From the NCBI GenBank assembly GCA_036365145.1, contig JAEOAD010000005.1:7703501-7767500 (forward strand): a DNA stretch of 64,000 bases, in the 5' to 3' direction. The stretch is from Orientallactaga sibirica. Its lineage: Eukaryota; Chordata; Mammalia; Rodentia; Dipodidae. The stretch's first letter is position 1. Each line of letters begins with the position of its first letter. The notes below the pieces were generated by a model. That model saw nothing but the letters and a program-made list of their open reading frames with translations, did no database searches and was not told the DNA's origin. Both the position numbers and the translations under genes were made by a program. Shown here in pieces: positions 34,123-45,080 of this stretch.

Positions 34123-34336
34123 CCAGGACAGTATTTTAGCTGAGTTATTGAGCCTCTGTGCTGCTACAAACAGTGCAGCATGCCACACTTTAAGGGTGAA
34201 TGGATATCTCTGAAAGAAAACACCTTTCTCACGTACTCTTGCTCTGCATGTTTTCCTGATTAATAGAACAAGCAGTACAACAGCAATAAAGTGTTCCCTG
34301 GACCGGGAAGGCATTCCGTGATGCCACTATCAGTAG
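34123..34336. other. No gene seen
   Basis: Unique sequence. Confidence 0.4.
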
Positions 34337-34340
34337 TTTT

Positions 34341-34367
34341 TTTAAAAACATTTTATTTACTTATTTG

Positions 34368-34412
<45 letters not shown>

Positions 34413-34585
34413 AAGAGGCAGAGAGAAAGAGATAATGAGCGTGCCAGGGCCTCCAGCCACTACAGATGAACTCCAGATGCATGTGCCCTCTTGTGCATCT
34501 GGCTTACGTGGCTCCTGGGGAATCGAACCGGGGTCCTTAGGCTTTGCAGGCAAATGCCTTAAATGCTAAGCTATCTCTCCAGCCC
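34341..34585 (-). mobile_element. tRNA-derived SINE
   Basis: (GA)n at 34371-34407 is the CT-rich segment reversed. Target duplications agtagtttt lie at 34332-34340 and 34591-34599. Confidence 0.93.
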
Positions 34586-34599
34586 CCAGAAGTAGTTTT

Positions 34600-35365
34600 A
34601 ATGGAACACTATGAGCTACAGAAAATTTGTAGTTCGATTTTTTTTTTGTCTTAAATTTTTATCAGTGACTTGGTTGTGAACGAGAAGGAAGGAACAACAG
34701 GAGTTTTCATGTACATGTATGTGTAGAATGAATGCAGGTGAGAACATCCCATGCTTTTATCTCTTTCCCTTTAATAGAGTTTATTTTCGAGACCAGTTTT
34801 ATTTGCACAGCAGAATGAGCAAAAAGACAGAGATTTGCCATATGTCCTCTGACCCCCATATAGGCAGAGCCTCTCCCATTCTCAGCATTCCCTTCCAGAC
34901 TGTCATAGCTGAATCTAATTGTCACGTGCCTATCACCCCAAATCCATATCTTACGATAGAGCTCAGAGTTGGTCTTGTACATTGTGTAGGCTTAAAGAAA
35001 TTATGACATCTGTCCACCATTGCAAAAGTGTCAACTTTCTCCTTTTGTTCTGTTCTGGAGGTTCTGGGGGTAAGGTCAGAGCCTTGCACATGCCAGGGAA
35101 GTGGGCTGTCACCAAACTATGTCCTGTGATTCTTTGTGTCTTAATAAATGCTCAGGCTAGGGATGCTTGTTTAATATAAAAGGGATTGGCTGATAGTAAA
35201 TGCATATGTTATATTATTATGCACATCTTTGTAAAGACTCTGTAGTGCTTCCAATTACAACTTTCAGTCACAAACATTTTAACTGATTTGTAACAGGACT
35301 CACTACCCCCATTTGGTAATGTCTTTGCAGAACAGAAGCGAGTCTGGGAAAAGCTTAGTGAGTTA
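34600..35365. other. No gene seen; unique sequence
   Basis: No recognisable feature. Confidence 0.4.
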
Positions 35366-35620
35366 ATGGTAGGCGCGCGGGGGCCTGATGACATAGACCC
35401 ATGTGTAATCCCAGCTACTCAAGAGGCTGAGCTCAAACACTTGCACATTCAAAGCCTGACTGGGATATAAAACAAGTTCAAGTCCAGCACTGGCATCTTA
35501 GCCAGACCCCGTCTCAAGATTAAGAGTTAAAAAAAAAAAAAAAAAAAGATCTGGGAATGTAGCTCAGTGGTAGACCATTTGCCCAGTCTGTGTGACGTCC
35601 TGGCTTCCAGTCCCATCACC
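35366..35620 (+). mobile_element. B1-ID composite SINE
   Basis: A diverged B1-like left part (cccatgtgtaatcccagctactc, then gccagaccccgtctcaag) is joined through an A-run (35528-35546) to an ID-like tRNA part (ggaatgtagctcagtggtag). Fusions of B1 with ID-type sequences are known rodent SINEs. Confidence 0.7.
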
Positions 35621-36348
35621 ACCACCCCCGACCAAGAAAGAAAAGGTAAACAGCTTTTTCTTCTAAAATGATCTTTTGAGAGGGTATGAGGGGGACATGT
35701 TTATAAATAAATAGACATGTACTTGTAAAGTCATTCTTGTATAAGTCTTTCCATTTCCACATATTTGCACCTTTCTTAAAATCTGGATTTTAGATTGGTT
35801 TAATGTATATAACACAGCCTCCAGCCGGCTTTTATGATAGGTGATGAGTGGGCATCATGATAAACCAATTAGTTTTAAATCTGCTTTTCATCCTTATTTA
35901 TATCTCCTCTGGTGTGAGCCAGTTCCTCCCACCTCCTTGGCTTGCATTACCTGTTCCTTGCTTGGCACTAATGATGTCCACCTTATGTTGTTGTCACAAG
36001 AACCCCGTCACAAAGGAACTCCGTACAAGGGCCGCTGTTCCTGCCATTCCCCTCCTTGCGCCCTTGAGGCCTCTGTCTTTTTCCTTTAAAGCAAGTCTAA
36101 TGGGTGCTCAAGGATTTTTGCCTGGGACTTTGTTCTTGTTTGCGCAGCGCTATGAAACTCGAGTTGGTGAGCCTGTCTTGTTGGTGAGTGACTCACACCA
36201 GCTTCTGTACTAGCCCGTAGAGTCTGCACCATCCTGCCGGGCGGTGTCTGCCTCATGCCTGCCTTTGTTTCCAGTGACCTGCATCTTGGTTCTCAGTGAC
36301 CATTTGTCACTGTCAGCACGCAGCACTGTAACTCTTGCCAACAATACG
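35621..36348. other. No gene seen; unique sequence
   Basis: A 121-residue frame (35848-36213) starts with a hydrophobic N-terminus but lacks splice context and family motifs; I do not call it a gene. Confidence 0.4.
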
Positions 36349-36357
36349 CACGTTCTT

Positions 36358-36517
36358 GTTTTTTTTTTTTTTTTGGTTTTTCGAGGTAGGGTTTCACTCT
36401 GGTCCAGGCTGACCTGGAATTAACTACGTAGTCTCAGGGTGGCCTCGAACTCTCAGTGATCCTCCTACCTCTGCCTCCTGAGTGCTGGGATTAAAGGCGT
36501 GCGCCACCACGCCCGGC
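36358..36517 (-). mobile_element. B1 SINE
   Basis: A clean reverse copy ending in gccaccacgcccggc. acgttctt before the T-run and again at 36519-36526 forms the target duplication. Confidence 0.95.
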
Positions 36518-36520
36518 TAC

Positions 36521-36526
<6 letters not shown>

Positions 36527-36556
<30 letters not shown>

Positions 36557-36684
36557 TTTGTTTTTCGAGGTAGGGTCTCACTATAGCTCACTATGTAGTC
36601 TCAGGGTGGCCTTGAACTCATGGCGATCCTCCTACCTCTGCCTCTTGAGTGCTGGGATTAAAGGTGTTTGCCACCACGCCTGGC
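36527..36684 (-). mobile_element. B1 SINE with internal deletion
   Basis: A second B1 inserted almost at the same site as the first. It lacks the roughly 20 bases between ctcactatagct and cactatgtagtc (the ggctgacctggaatt block). Confidence 0.93.
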
Positions 36685-37341
36685 TCACATGTTCATTTGA
36701 AGTGCGCTAAGTCTGAGTAGTACGTGGGATTGAGTAAGTTAATTCTTTGCATCTACTTACACTGTAAATCAGAGTTGAAGACTCCCTGATGTATTAGGAT
36801 CTCATATTGGGAGAGAACTTTCAATTTGGCAAGAGTCTACAAGCCAAAATATTTCTAGTACAGACCTTATGGATATGAATATATCAATTATACTTTTCCA
36901 AAGTTGGAAAGACAGAAGAATTAGGTGAACGGTTGGTCAACGTCTTGTTGTGTGTGTGTGCACGCATGTGTGTGTGCATGTGTATGTATGTGTGTGTATG
37001 TTTTTCAAACAAGAAACTTAGCTCTGGCCAGTATGATTGGATTTGTATTATGAGTGATCTACTTTGTAGAGAGGGTTTGAAATGGTGACATTCTGTCAGC
37101 TTGGTTTCCTTTGTACAGATAAAAATTGTACTGTACCAGTCAAACGTATTTTGGTTTAAGGATACATTTTCTGTGTCTGGGACTCTGTGTTCTAGTGAGA
37201 ACTGTGTGTTGGGGACTGGCCTTCAGGACATGTCCTGGGGGCTCCTTGTAGTGGCCACCTCCATCTGAGGGATGAGGAAGCTCAGGATAGCAGTTTCTCT
37301 GAGTTACCCAGCTCCATGGTGCCATTGTGTGTACTGTCACA

Positions 37342-37342
<1 letters not shown>
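36685..37342. other. No gene seen; unique sequence with a TG-rich tract
   Basis: An imperfect (TG)n lies at 36949-37003. Confidence 0.5.
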
Positions 37343-37372
<30 letters not shown>

Positions 37373-37415
37373 CTGTGTATATGGTGTGCATGTGTGTATG
37401 CATAGGTGTGTGCGT
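37343..37415 (+). repeat. (TG)n microsatellite
   Basis: A pure TG run at 37343-37373 continues into an impure TG/TA stretch. Confidence 0.95.
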
Positions 37416-37486
37416 ACATGTGATCATGTGTCTGGAGGGCAGAGGACATCCTTAGGTGTCATTTCTCAGGTATCCTGTCTCCCTCT

Positions 37487-37720
37487 ATTTATTTTTGTTT
37501 TTGAGAGAGACAGAGAGAGAAAGAGAGAGAGAGAGAATGGGCGTGCCAGCGGCCTCTCAGCTGCTATGAATGAACTCCAGATGCGTGTGCCCCTTGTGGG
37601 AAAGTGTGGCGTTGTACCCTTGTGTCACTGCATTTGGCTAAACGTGGGACCTGGAGAATCGAACGTGCGTTCTTAGGCTTAGTGGGCAGGCGCCTTAACC
37701 GCTAAGCCATCTCTCCAGCC
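37487..37720 (-). mobile_element. tRNA-derived SINE (first of two insertions at one target)
   Basis: A reverse copy of the long-bodied type. The flanking ctgtctccctct at 37475-37486 and 37721-37732 is its target duplication. Confidence 0.94.
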
Positions 37721-37732
37721 CTGTCTCCCTCT

Positions 37733-37890
37733 TTTTTTGTGTTTTTGGTTTTTCAAGGTAGGTCCTCACTCTGGCCCAGGCTGACCTGGAATTAATTATG
37801 TAGTCCCAGGGTGGCCTTGAACTCACAGCGATTCTCCTACCTCTGCCTCCTGAGTGCTGGGATTAAAGGCGTGCGCCACCACGCCCGGCA
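37733..37890 (-). mobile_element. B1 SINE (second insertion at the same target)
   Basis: A reverse B1 directly after the duplicated target. The target appears for the third time at 37891-37902, with the match extending to ctgtctccctctttt. Confidence 0.95.
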
Positions 37891-37902
37891 CTGTCTCCCT
37901 CT

Positions 37903-38110
37903 TTTAGAGACAGGATTTCTCATTGGCAAGGAACTCACCACTTAGGCTGGGCAGTGAGCTCCGGGGATCCTCTTCTCTCCACCTCGCCTGTGTTGCAAGT
38001 ACCAGCATGTGCTACCATGCGCAGCATTTTTTGTGGGTACTGGGGTTGAACTCAGGTCCACATGCTTGCCAGGCAAGCGTTTTACCAACCCAAATTATCT
38101 CCCCAGCCTC
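37903..38110 (-). mobile_element. Old composite B1/ID (B4-like) SINE, reverse
   Basis: The sequence tttagagacaggatttctca … gtgctaccatgcgcagcatt represents the B1-like part. tactggggttgaactcaggtc and gccaggcaagcgttttacc represent the reversed tRNA-like part, ending ccagcc. Confidence 0.65.
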
Positions 38111-38320
38111 CTCAGATTTCAAAGTTATATTTTTAACTTAAATGGGAGTTGGTATAACAAGTAGCCATTGAATATATGTATACATAGTTGAATTATACTT
38201 TAAGAAAGCTACTTAAATGTCACCATAGAAATTAAATCCTTTCCTCTTATAGTATTGAATAAACAATAGTAAAATTAGTTTTTAACTCTCCCCGTTTTGA
38301 AGATGGAGCTTATGGTATTA
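38111..38320. other. No gene seen
   Basis: AT-rich unique sequence. Confidence 0.4.
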
Positions 38321-38329
38321 TTGACACTT

Positions 38330-38490
38330 TTTTTTTTTTTTTTTTTGGTTTTTCGAGGTAGGGTCTCACTCTGGTCCAGGCTTACCTGGAATTAACTATG
38401 TAGTCTCAGGGTGGCCTCGAACTCTCGGTGATCCTCCTACCTCTGCCTTCCTAGTGCTGGGATTAAAGGTCTGTGCCACCATGCCTGGCA
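38330..38490 (-). mobile_element. B1 SINE
   Basis: The target duplication tattgacac lies at 38321-38329 and 38491-38499, with a T-run tail at 38330-38346. Confidence 0.95.
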
Positions 38491-38499
38491 TATTGACAC

Positions 38500-38702
38500 A
38501 ATTTTTCCTCAGTAAAACTACTGCCTTTATATTGTTTAGTTCACTACTATATTCTAATTGTGAGCAGACATGCTATAAATATTAAATGTAACATGCTAGG
38601 TATATATTTGTAACCATGGGACTAGATTTATAAATGCATCTTTTTTTCATAAATAGTTCTGTTTTATGAAACTGTTTTTTGAGGCAAGCCTAACAGACTG
38701 GC
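38500..38702. other. No gene seen
   Basis: AT-rich unique sequence. Confidence 0.4.
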
Positions 38703-38914
38703 CTTTTTTATGATGGGGGGTGGTGGTGGGGAATCAGAGTGCCAAGGCCTCCAGCCACTGCAGTTGAACTCCAGACGCATACCCCCTTGTGTGCATGTGC
38801 AACCTTGCCCACTTCCATCACTGTGCGTCTGGCTTATGTGGGACCTGGAGAGTCGAATATGAGTCCTTAGGTTTGCAGGCAAGCACCTTAACTGCTAAGC
38901 CATCTCTCCAGCCT
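38703..38914 (-). mobile_element. tRNA-derived SINE, long-bodied variant
   Basis: The GA tract is replaced by ggggggtggtggtgggg and an extra block (gtgtgcatgtgcaaccttgc) is inserted in the body, as in 42893-43148. Confidence 0.85.
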
Positions 38915-40990
38915 TATTTTATGAACATTTTTTATTTCAGCGTCTTAATATATGAGATTTTGAAATCAGCAATTTATACATTAAATAGATTTATAAGCTT
39001 TAAAAAGCTGTATGTAGTTGGCATAGAAAATCCCAGGTTCTTTTCCCTCCAGGTGGAGAATATTCTTGGTTTTACTCTTTCCTTTTGAGATACCAAAAAA
39101 GCAAATGCAGATAAAAGTTTCTGTAGTGTGGGACTTTAAAAAAAATGGAAAGAGGGGGTAGAAAGAGTAGAAAAGGGGAGGTGTATGGAAATTGAGGACA
39201 GACTAGCCAGAGGTGTTAAATGGAAGTGCCAGGATTCCAAAGCATGTCCTTGTATTGCCAAAACTTGGTACTTAGTTTTCATGGAGTAAAACATGTAACA
39301 TAGGTGGCTGTGAGGTAGTAACATGTTTACTGAGTCCTAAAGGACATATCTAGGTATTTTCTAGAATGAGAGACTGCCCCGTGGTACACCCCTGGAAGCT
39401 GTCTGTCTGCTGGAAACTTATCTACAACTTCTCGAGATGTGCATGGAAACTCCCCGGGGAAAAAAGACTTTTGGAAAGTGCCGGCTCTGGATTGTGGGCT
39501 CTGTGACAGCCCAGAAAACAGCCTGCATGTTGGCAGTGGGAAGCCAGTGGCTCTGGGCCAAGGCCCTAAGCCCACAAGAACTCCCAATCTTACAGTTACT
39601 GGGTGGAAGGGGAGGCCAGATGCTGACGACCTACAATCTAGCCAACTTGAGAAGGGTATTCTCGATTTAAAGTGTGGTCCTGGTTATTATTTCAATCATT
39701 GCTATTCAGCCATAACTCATGATTAGAGATTCTGCTGTAGGCTTTGGGTCAGCTCACATCTTCCTTGACTAGGTACAGATTCATAAGGGTTACATGCAAT
39801 TTGGAGAAATCTGGAACTGGCCACATTTTCTGTTAGTTTTCCAAACTGGCTTTACAGACACTTCTGAAGAAGGCCTGCATTTCTTTTCTTCCCTTTCAGC
39901 CTCTGTGCATCTGAACTGACTGTGATCCCACTGAGAGTGGCCCAATCTTTGACCAGTGATCTTGCATCACCTTGTAAAAAAAAAGTAGTTTGGGTCTCTG
40001 GATGTTGGGTTGTTCAAGTTGGAACATCCGAAGTTCTAACCCTTCGATGCCAGAGCTTGCTTTGCCTCGAAGCACCGGCGTGTGATAGCGTCCTGCAGCT
40101 CTTCCCTACGCATCAACAATTCCTTTCCTGGTACATCTCCATCGATGGCCCATCCCTGGACGGGCTGTCGAACCTTCTGGTTTCTCTGGGTCACATCGTC
40201 TTCTGCATATGTTCACGCACAAGACCCACGGTTGAGTTATTTTTGAAAAGGAAAAAAAAAAAAGGAATCACAGAAAGAAATCTCGTGTTTTAAGTAAGTG
40301 TACAATTTCGTGTTGGGCCATATACAGCTCATGGCGCATGGGTCAGACACCTTTGGTAGTGAGGCGAAACTGTAAATGTTACTGTGTTTTCGTTCAATTA
40401 TGAAGAAGTAGGTGAAATACCAAAATGCCCACCGGGTGTATTTTCTGTACAGTTTCAGGCTTTGAGGACAACCCGAAGTTGTGACATGAGTCAGGAATGT
40501 TGCTGCTTTCCAAGGTGTCATCACTTGGGAAATGACTTTGACGTGGCTTAGGAAGACTCTGGGCCAGCACTCAAGCCCGCCTTCCATGGTTGTCAGATTT
40601 ATGAAATTAGCTCTTTCCCTGTAAGCCAGTGGCGGGAATGAGGTCGGTGCTCTGCCGCTCCAGAGTCTGTTCATGTCTACACTGAACTTCAAGTTCAGGA
40701 GATTTCACGTTATGCGAACCGGGGGATCAATGTATTGTAGAGAATTTGGGCATTGCTCAGCATTTCTGTTTCTCTCCAGAGGTACTCCCACCATCTTGGG
40801 GAAGCTATCAAAGAAACTGAATCTTTGCATCCCAGATGTATCAGTTATCTCATTGCCGGGGGGCGGGGGGAAACAAAAACACTTAACCAGAGGCAGCTAT
40901 GGAAGCCAAGTTTATAGTTGTGAGACGTTTCATCATGGCAGCAAAAGCATGACAGGAGCACACAGCCGGGCATCACACCTCCACACCTCA
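38915..40990. other. No gene seen; unique sequence
   Basis: A 39.9-40.3 kb patch keeps several CpGs and an open frame of 123 residues on the plus strand. No homology is recognised, and an A-run (40250-40263) ends it, so I leave it as unassigned. Confidence 0.4.
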
Positions 40991-41140
40991 GTGGCTGGTT
41001 GATATCCCCCCAAGACCTGCCCTTAATGACAAAGGCTCTACCTCCCGAAGGTTCCACCAGCTAGCCATCAAGTTTGAGGTTTGATCAGAAACACGAGGCT
41101 ACGGGGAACATTTTATATTCAAACCACCACACCAGGCCAC
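40991..41140 (-). repeat. Ancient interspersed repeat fragment
   Basis: aagacctgcccttaatgaca, ctacctcccgaaggttccacc and acattttatattcaaaccacc are the remains of an old dispersed element of the type seen at 22316-22895. Confidence 0.4.
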
Positions 41141-41220
41141 CATGAACTTGACTTATGCATAGAGTGGCCATAGACATGGGGTGGACAAGATTGCTCTGTC
41201 TTACTCTCAGCTGCGTATGA

Positions 41221-41443
41221 CTTTTTAAACAATATTTTATTTTTATTTGTGTGTTTGAGAAGGAGAGAGCAGATAGAGAGAGGGAGAGAGAATGGGCATG
41301 TTAGGCTCTCGAGCTACTGCAAATGAACTCCAGACACATGCACCACCTTGCGCATCTGGCTTACGTGGGTCCTGGGGAATTGAACCTGGGCCCTTTGGCT
41401 TTGCAGACAAGTGCCTTAACTGCTAAGCCATCTCTTCTGCCCA
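41221..41443 (-). mobile_element. tRNA-derived SINE
   Basis: A reverse copy with a degenerate head (gccatctcttctgccc) and little remaining of the GA tract, so relatively old. Confidence 0.88.
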
Positions 41444-41552
41444 GACTTATGATTATCGTTGTTCTAACATTTGAATGTTCTGACACTCTGACTTAGTGGA
41501 CAGGTGGTTTCATGCTAGTCAGTTTTAAGTAATTGTATTTTACATGGTTGCC

Positions 41553-41554
41553 TT

Positions 41555-41593
<39 letters not shown>

Positions 41594-41599
41594 TTTTTT
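41553..41599 (+). repeat. (TTTA)n microsatellite
   Basis: About 11 units of ATTT; not directly attached to a SINE body. Confidence 0.95.
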
Positions 41600-41710
41600 A
41601 GAATTCCCACTTCAGCTTCAACCATCCCTTTGGCTCAAACTTAGCTGGAGCCCAGCGCCTGCACAATGCTGCAGTGAAAGGGCCCCGTTCACATCCAGTA
41701 TCTGTCATCT

Positions 41711-41960
41711 ATGTATTTGTTTGTTTATTTTTATTTAAGAGCGACAGACAGAGCGAGAAAGAAGCAGAGAGAGGGGGAGAGAGGGAGAGAGAGAGAGAGA
41801 AAATGGGCATGTCAGGGCCTCTAGCCACTGCAAATGAACTCCAGATGCATGCGCCATCCTGTGCATCTGGCTTATATGGGTCTTGGGGAATGGATCCTTG
41901 AACTGGGGTCCTTAGGCTTCACAAGCAAGCACTTAACCACTAAGCCATCTCTCCAGGCCC
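41711..41960 (-). mobile_element. tRNA-derived SINE
   Basis: The target duplication atctatgtatttg / atctatgcatttg lies at 41707-41719 and 41967-41979 (one mismatch). The B-box region contains a small insertion (ggaatggatccttgaac). Confidence 0.9.
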
Positions 41961-42175
41961 CTCTTAATCTATGCATTTGATGTGAAAATAGCGACATCAT
42001 ACTTTAAACAAGCTATTTTCTATCATATCTGTTGTTCAGTTGTATAAAACTGCTATAATTAAAATTTTTTCCCGTAAGTGCCATTACACGCATGATACTT
42101 ATTCTATATTAGATTATTATACTTTCTGGTGTTAGTTTGTATTGTGAAGCCACTGGAGAAAAAATATCATAAATT

Positions 42176-42720
42176 ACCCATTTCAGCAGGGCACTTTGGG
42201 GCATGAAGCTTAATAATCATTATTGGTCTTGTATCTGATGTGTGACTGGACATTCTCATTCCATTTATCAAATAAAGTTCAGATGCTACAGTGCTCTTTC
42301 AAGCCGAGATGACTGGCAGTCAATGTGTGCCACTGTACAATGTGGGTGACTGCCAGCCTGCCCTAAAATAAGGTTGTTTTCATGTGCGTAGTTTAAACAA
42401 GATGGCACACAATGACTGGCAACACAACAGAAACCATCCACGCCACCTTACCATTATGTTCTTTTCATAGCTTATAATGCATGTTGGCTTTCCAGTGCGC
42501 CTATTTCAGGACTTTTTGATCCCCCCCCCTTTCATGTGCTATTTTCCATAGGCTCTACTCTCTTTAGGGAGACCTTGCTCCACATTTTATTAAGCATTAA
42601 GTAGCATAAAACATGCTCACATCCCAAATTAAATGTGATTTGCAAAATCAGAAGTATGTTGAGTTGCGAGGCTAATTAGCGCACCTGTTACATAGACGAA
42701 TGCTAATTAAAATGTGGAGG
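42176..42720. promoter_or_regulatory. Candidate conserved non-coding element
   Basis: A repeat-free stretch with the motif-dense core ttaataatcattattgg (42211 onward), runs of high-complexity sequence, and at its right end TAATTA cores at 42673-42678 and 42704-42709 with an E-box CACCTG at 42682-42687 between them. It stands out from the SINE-laden flanks. Enhancer function is inferred from motif grouping only. Confidence 0.35.
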
Positions 42721-42797
42721 TCTTCCTCGTTGTGCATACTTTTTGTGTATATGTGTGTGGTGTGCATGCATGTGTGTACGGGAACTCAAATGTATGT

Positions 42798-42840
42798 GGG
42801 AGCACGTGTGTGTGTGTGTGTGTGTATGTGTGTGTGTGTG
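42798..42840 (+). repeat. (TG)n microsatellite, part of a TG-rich stretch from 42746
   Basis: A nearly pure TG tract interrupted by tatg. Confidence 0.92.
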
Positions 42841-42892
42841 CCAGAGGATGATGTCGAGTGTCCTCAATCACTCTGTACTCCACTTTTTCCTT

Positions 42893-42902
42893 ATTTTTTT
42901 TT

Positions 42903-42946
<44 letters not shown>

Positions 42947-43148
42947 GAGACAGAGAGAGAATGAGCATGCCAGGGCCTTTTCAGGCACTGTGAATGAACT
43001 TCAGATGCGTGCGCCCGCTTGTGCGCATGTGCGACATTGTGCGCTTGTGTCCCTTTTGCGTCTGGCTAAACGTGGGACCTGGAGATTTGAACCAGCATTC
43101 TTAGACTTTGCAGGCAGGCGCCTTAACTGCTAAGCCATCTCTCCAGCC
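42893..43148 (-). mobile_element. tRNA-derived SINE, long-bodied variant
   Basis: The target duplications ctgtactccacttttt and ctgtacttcacttttt lie at 42873-42888 and 43149-43164 (one mismatch). The extra body block repeats tgtgcgcatgtgcgacattg and tgtgcgcttgtgtccc. Confidence 0.93.
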
Positions 43149-43149
43149 C

Positions 43150-43375
43150 TGTACTTCACTTTTTGAGACAGGCTATCTCTCAGCTGAACCCAGAATTCAC
43201 CAACTCAGATAGACTTACTAGCAGGTAAACCTTGTCTCTGACTCCTCAGGACTGGGGTGATGGATGTGTGCCATTACACCTGGATTTTACTTGTAACCTG
43301 GTGACCTGAACTTAGTTCTTCATGATAGCACTGCAAGCACTTTCCCCCCGAGCCATCTCCATCTCCTCAGCTCCA
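43150..43375 (-). mobile_element. Old composite SINE, reverse
   Basis: tttttgagacaggctatctc … ggtgatggatgtgtgccatt is B1-like; actgcaagcactttcccccc, gagccatctcc is the reversed tRNA-like head. Strongly diverged. Confidence 0.55.
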
Positions 43376-44450
43376 TGTTTTGGAGATATTTTATTTATTT
43401 GAGAGCTCAACCAACCTTTTATACTTCCCAGGGCCCCAGTGAGCTCAGGCCTCCTTATCTGCCTATGCAGGCTCCCTCCCTAGTCTTGCATTGATTCATC
43501 TTTTGGTCGAGCTGACATGCGCGGTGCACTGAACGTCAGTCTCCTTTTTCATGACTTACTGAGTGTCTCAGAGTCATCTATTCTCGGCACTTCCATCAGC
43601 GTTGCGTCTCCTCAACATTCACCACCATTTACAAAGAGAGACATCCCTAACTGAAGATGAGACAACACTAGTCTACGGACATAAACACCCCAGTGAGTTG
43701 TTGAGCGGGGAGGACAACACAGGCTATTGCCAAATGCTTGGTTGCCCACCAGAGCTAGAACGTAAGACCCTGTTGCTGAAAGCACCACTTACTTCAGTCG
43801 CAGAATACTGAAAAATCAAGCTGAAGCTGAGTTACAAGCTTCCTTCTTGTTGGCTCGCTGTCACGCTGCTGGAAGGTGCTATGCAGGCTACCGAAGGGGA
43901 GACGTCATCCACAGCCATATGCAGAAGTAGACTCTGCTGGCTACACCGCCGATGAGCCAGGCAAGATGGATTTACTGGTGTGATAGACGCATGATGGTTA
44001 TGGGATAACCATATGCTCTCTGGTTGGGTTTGAGGCCTGCTCCATGGGAGGGAATTCATACTTGGTTCAGAAAGCCTAGTCATGGCTGGAGAGGTCATAA
44101 GCCCCAAGAGAGAGGCCGCTTCTGTTGGTGGCCTACCTACGCATGCTTGTGCCCATCAAATTGCCCTCTTCGTAGGCCACTCTTCTTGCAGCCCTCTTTG
44201 TTCTTTCACTTCCATTGGGAGAGGGATGCCATCTCCTCCTCCATTGTGTGGGCCTGTGGCAGGGAGTTGGGGGTTTTTCTCTCTTTGGATGACAAAGGTC
44301 TATGGTGTGGTGCTTTCCTCCTGAACTGAGGGGCCAAGAAAAATCGAGATGGATGTCAGTAATGGATAAGGAATTTGAAAAGCCAAATTCAGTTACTACT
44401 GTATTTCTCATTCAAAACAGTCAAAGTAAAATTTTCATACAGGTAAAGAG
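43376..44450. other. No gene seen; partly old repeat-like sequence
   Basis: The interval 43680-44170 (…gatggttatgggataaccat, ttgaggcctgctccatggga…) reads like a rodent dispersed repeat that I recall only vaguely, possibly LINE- or ERV-derived. Flanking sequence is unassigned. Confidence 0.35.
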
Positions 44451-44456
44451 GTTCTG

Positions 44457-44862
44457 TGCCGGGTCCTCCGGCAGGTGGGGCTGAAGAAGGAGCCGGTCCA
44501 GCCGGTCCCTCCTTGGGGCTGAGCGGGATGGTGAGTGTCGACGACCCAGAACCCCCTCCTCCAAGGCACTGGAGAGAAAAACATACTGGGTCGGGAGTCT
44601 TGTCAAAGCAGGATCTCATTTTATTGTAGTAGGAAGATGTTTATATAGCATTGAGAAAGAGGGTGGGGCCTCAGGATGGGATAAAGGTGTAGGGCCAATA
44701 GTATTTCACCACGTCAGCAGTAGCTGGGCAAAGGCAGTTTTCGCTTAGGTCTTGCTAAGTCCCTCCTAAGCGGGAGTAATAGGCCAAAGACAGGTCGCCA
44801 AACTCTAGCCAGGCTCAGGAAGTTCCACTGGGCCTCGCACCCGGGCCTCTTAGGGCCCAACA
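44457..44862 (-). mobile_element. Solo LTR of an endogenous retrovirus (class II-like)
   Basis: 406 bp, TG...CA ends: on the minus strand it starts TGTTGGGCCC and ends GGACCCGGCA. Perfect 6-bp target duplications gttctg stand at 44451-44456 and 44863-44868. Six-base duplications are typical of ERVK-type elements (known), so class II is inferred. A TATA-like ctatataaac (44638-44648 reversed) and a polyadenylation signal AATAAA (44620-44625 reversed) are present only about 15-20 bases apart. No gag, pol or env sequence flanks it, so it is a recombination remnant. Confidence 0.85.
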
Positions 44863-44868
44863 GTTCTG

Positions 44869-44955
44869 TAAGCCATTTTAAGTAATAGACAGTATACTGG
44901 GAAATTGCCAGCATGCGACTCTCTGTGTCTCCCTTTCTCTCTCTTTCTCTGTGTC
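44869..44955. other. Short CT-rich stretch
   Basis: An impure (TCTC)n at 44919-44958, probably microsatellite-like. Confidence 0.5.
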
Positions 44956-44959
44956 TCTA

Positions 44960-45039
44960 ACATCTTGGTTTGTTGAGACTGGGTCTCATGTAGCCCAGGT
45001 TGTCCTTGAACTCACTGTGTAACTTTGGATGACCTTGAA

Positions 45040-45080
<41 letters not shown>

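Noticed and set aside
35848..36213. 121-residue plus-strand frame with a hydrophobic start
   Set aside because: Chance frame in unique sequence; no splice context and no family resemblance.
39922..40293. 123-residue plus-strand frame in a CpG-retaining patch
   Set aside because: No recognised motif, no upstream acceptor or downstream donor that I can defend, and it ends in an A-run. Left as unassigned sequence.
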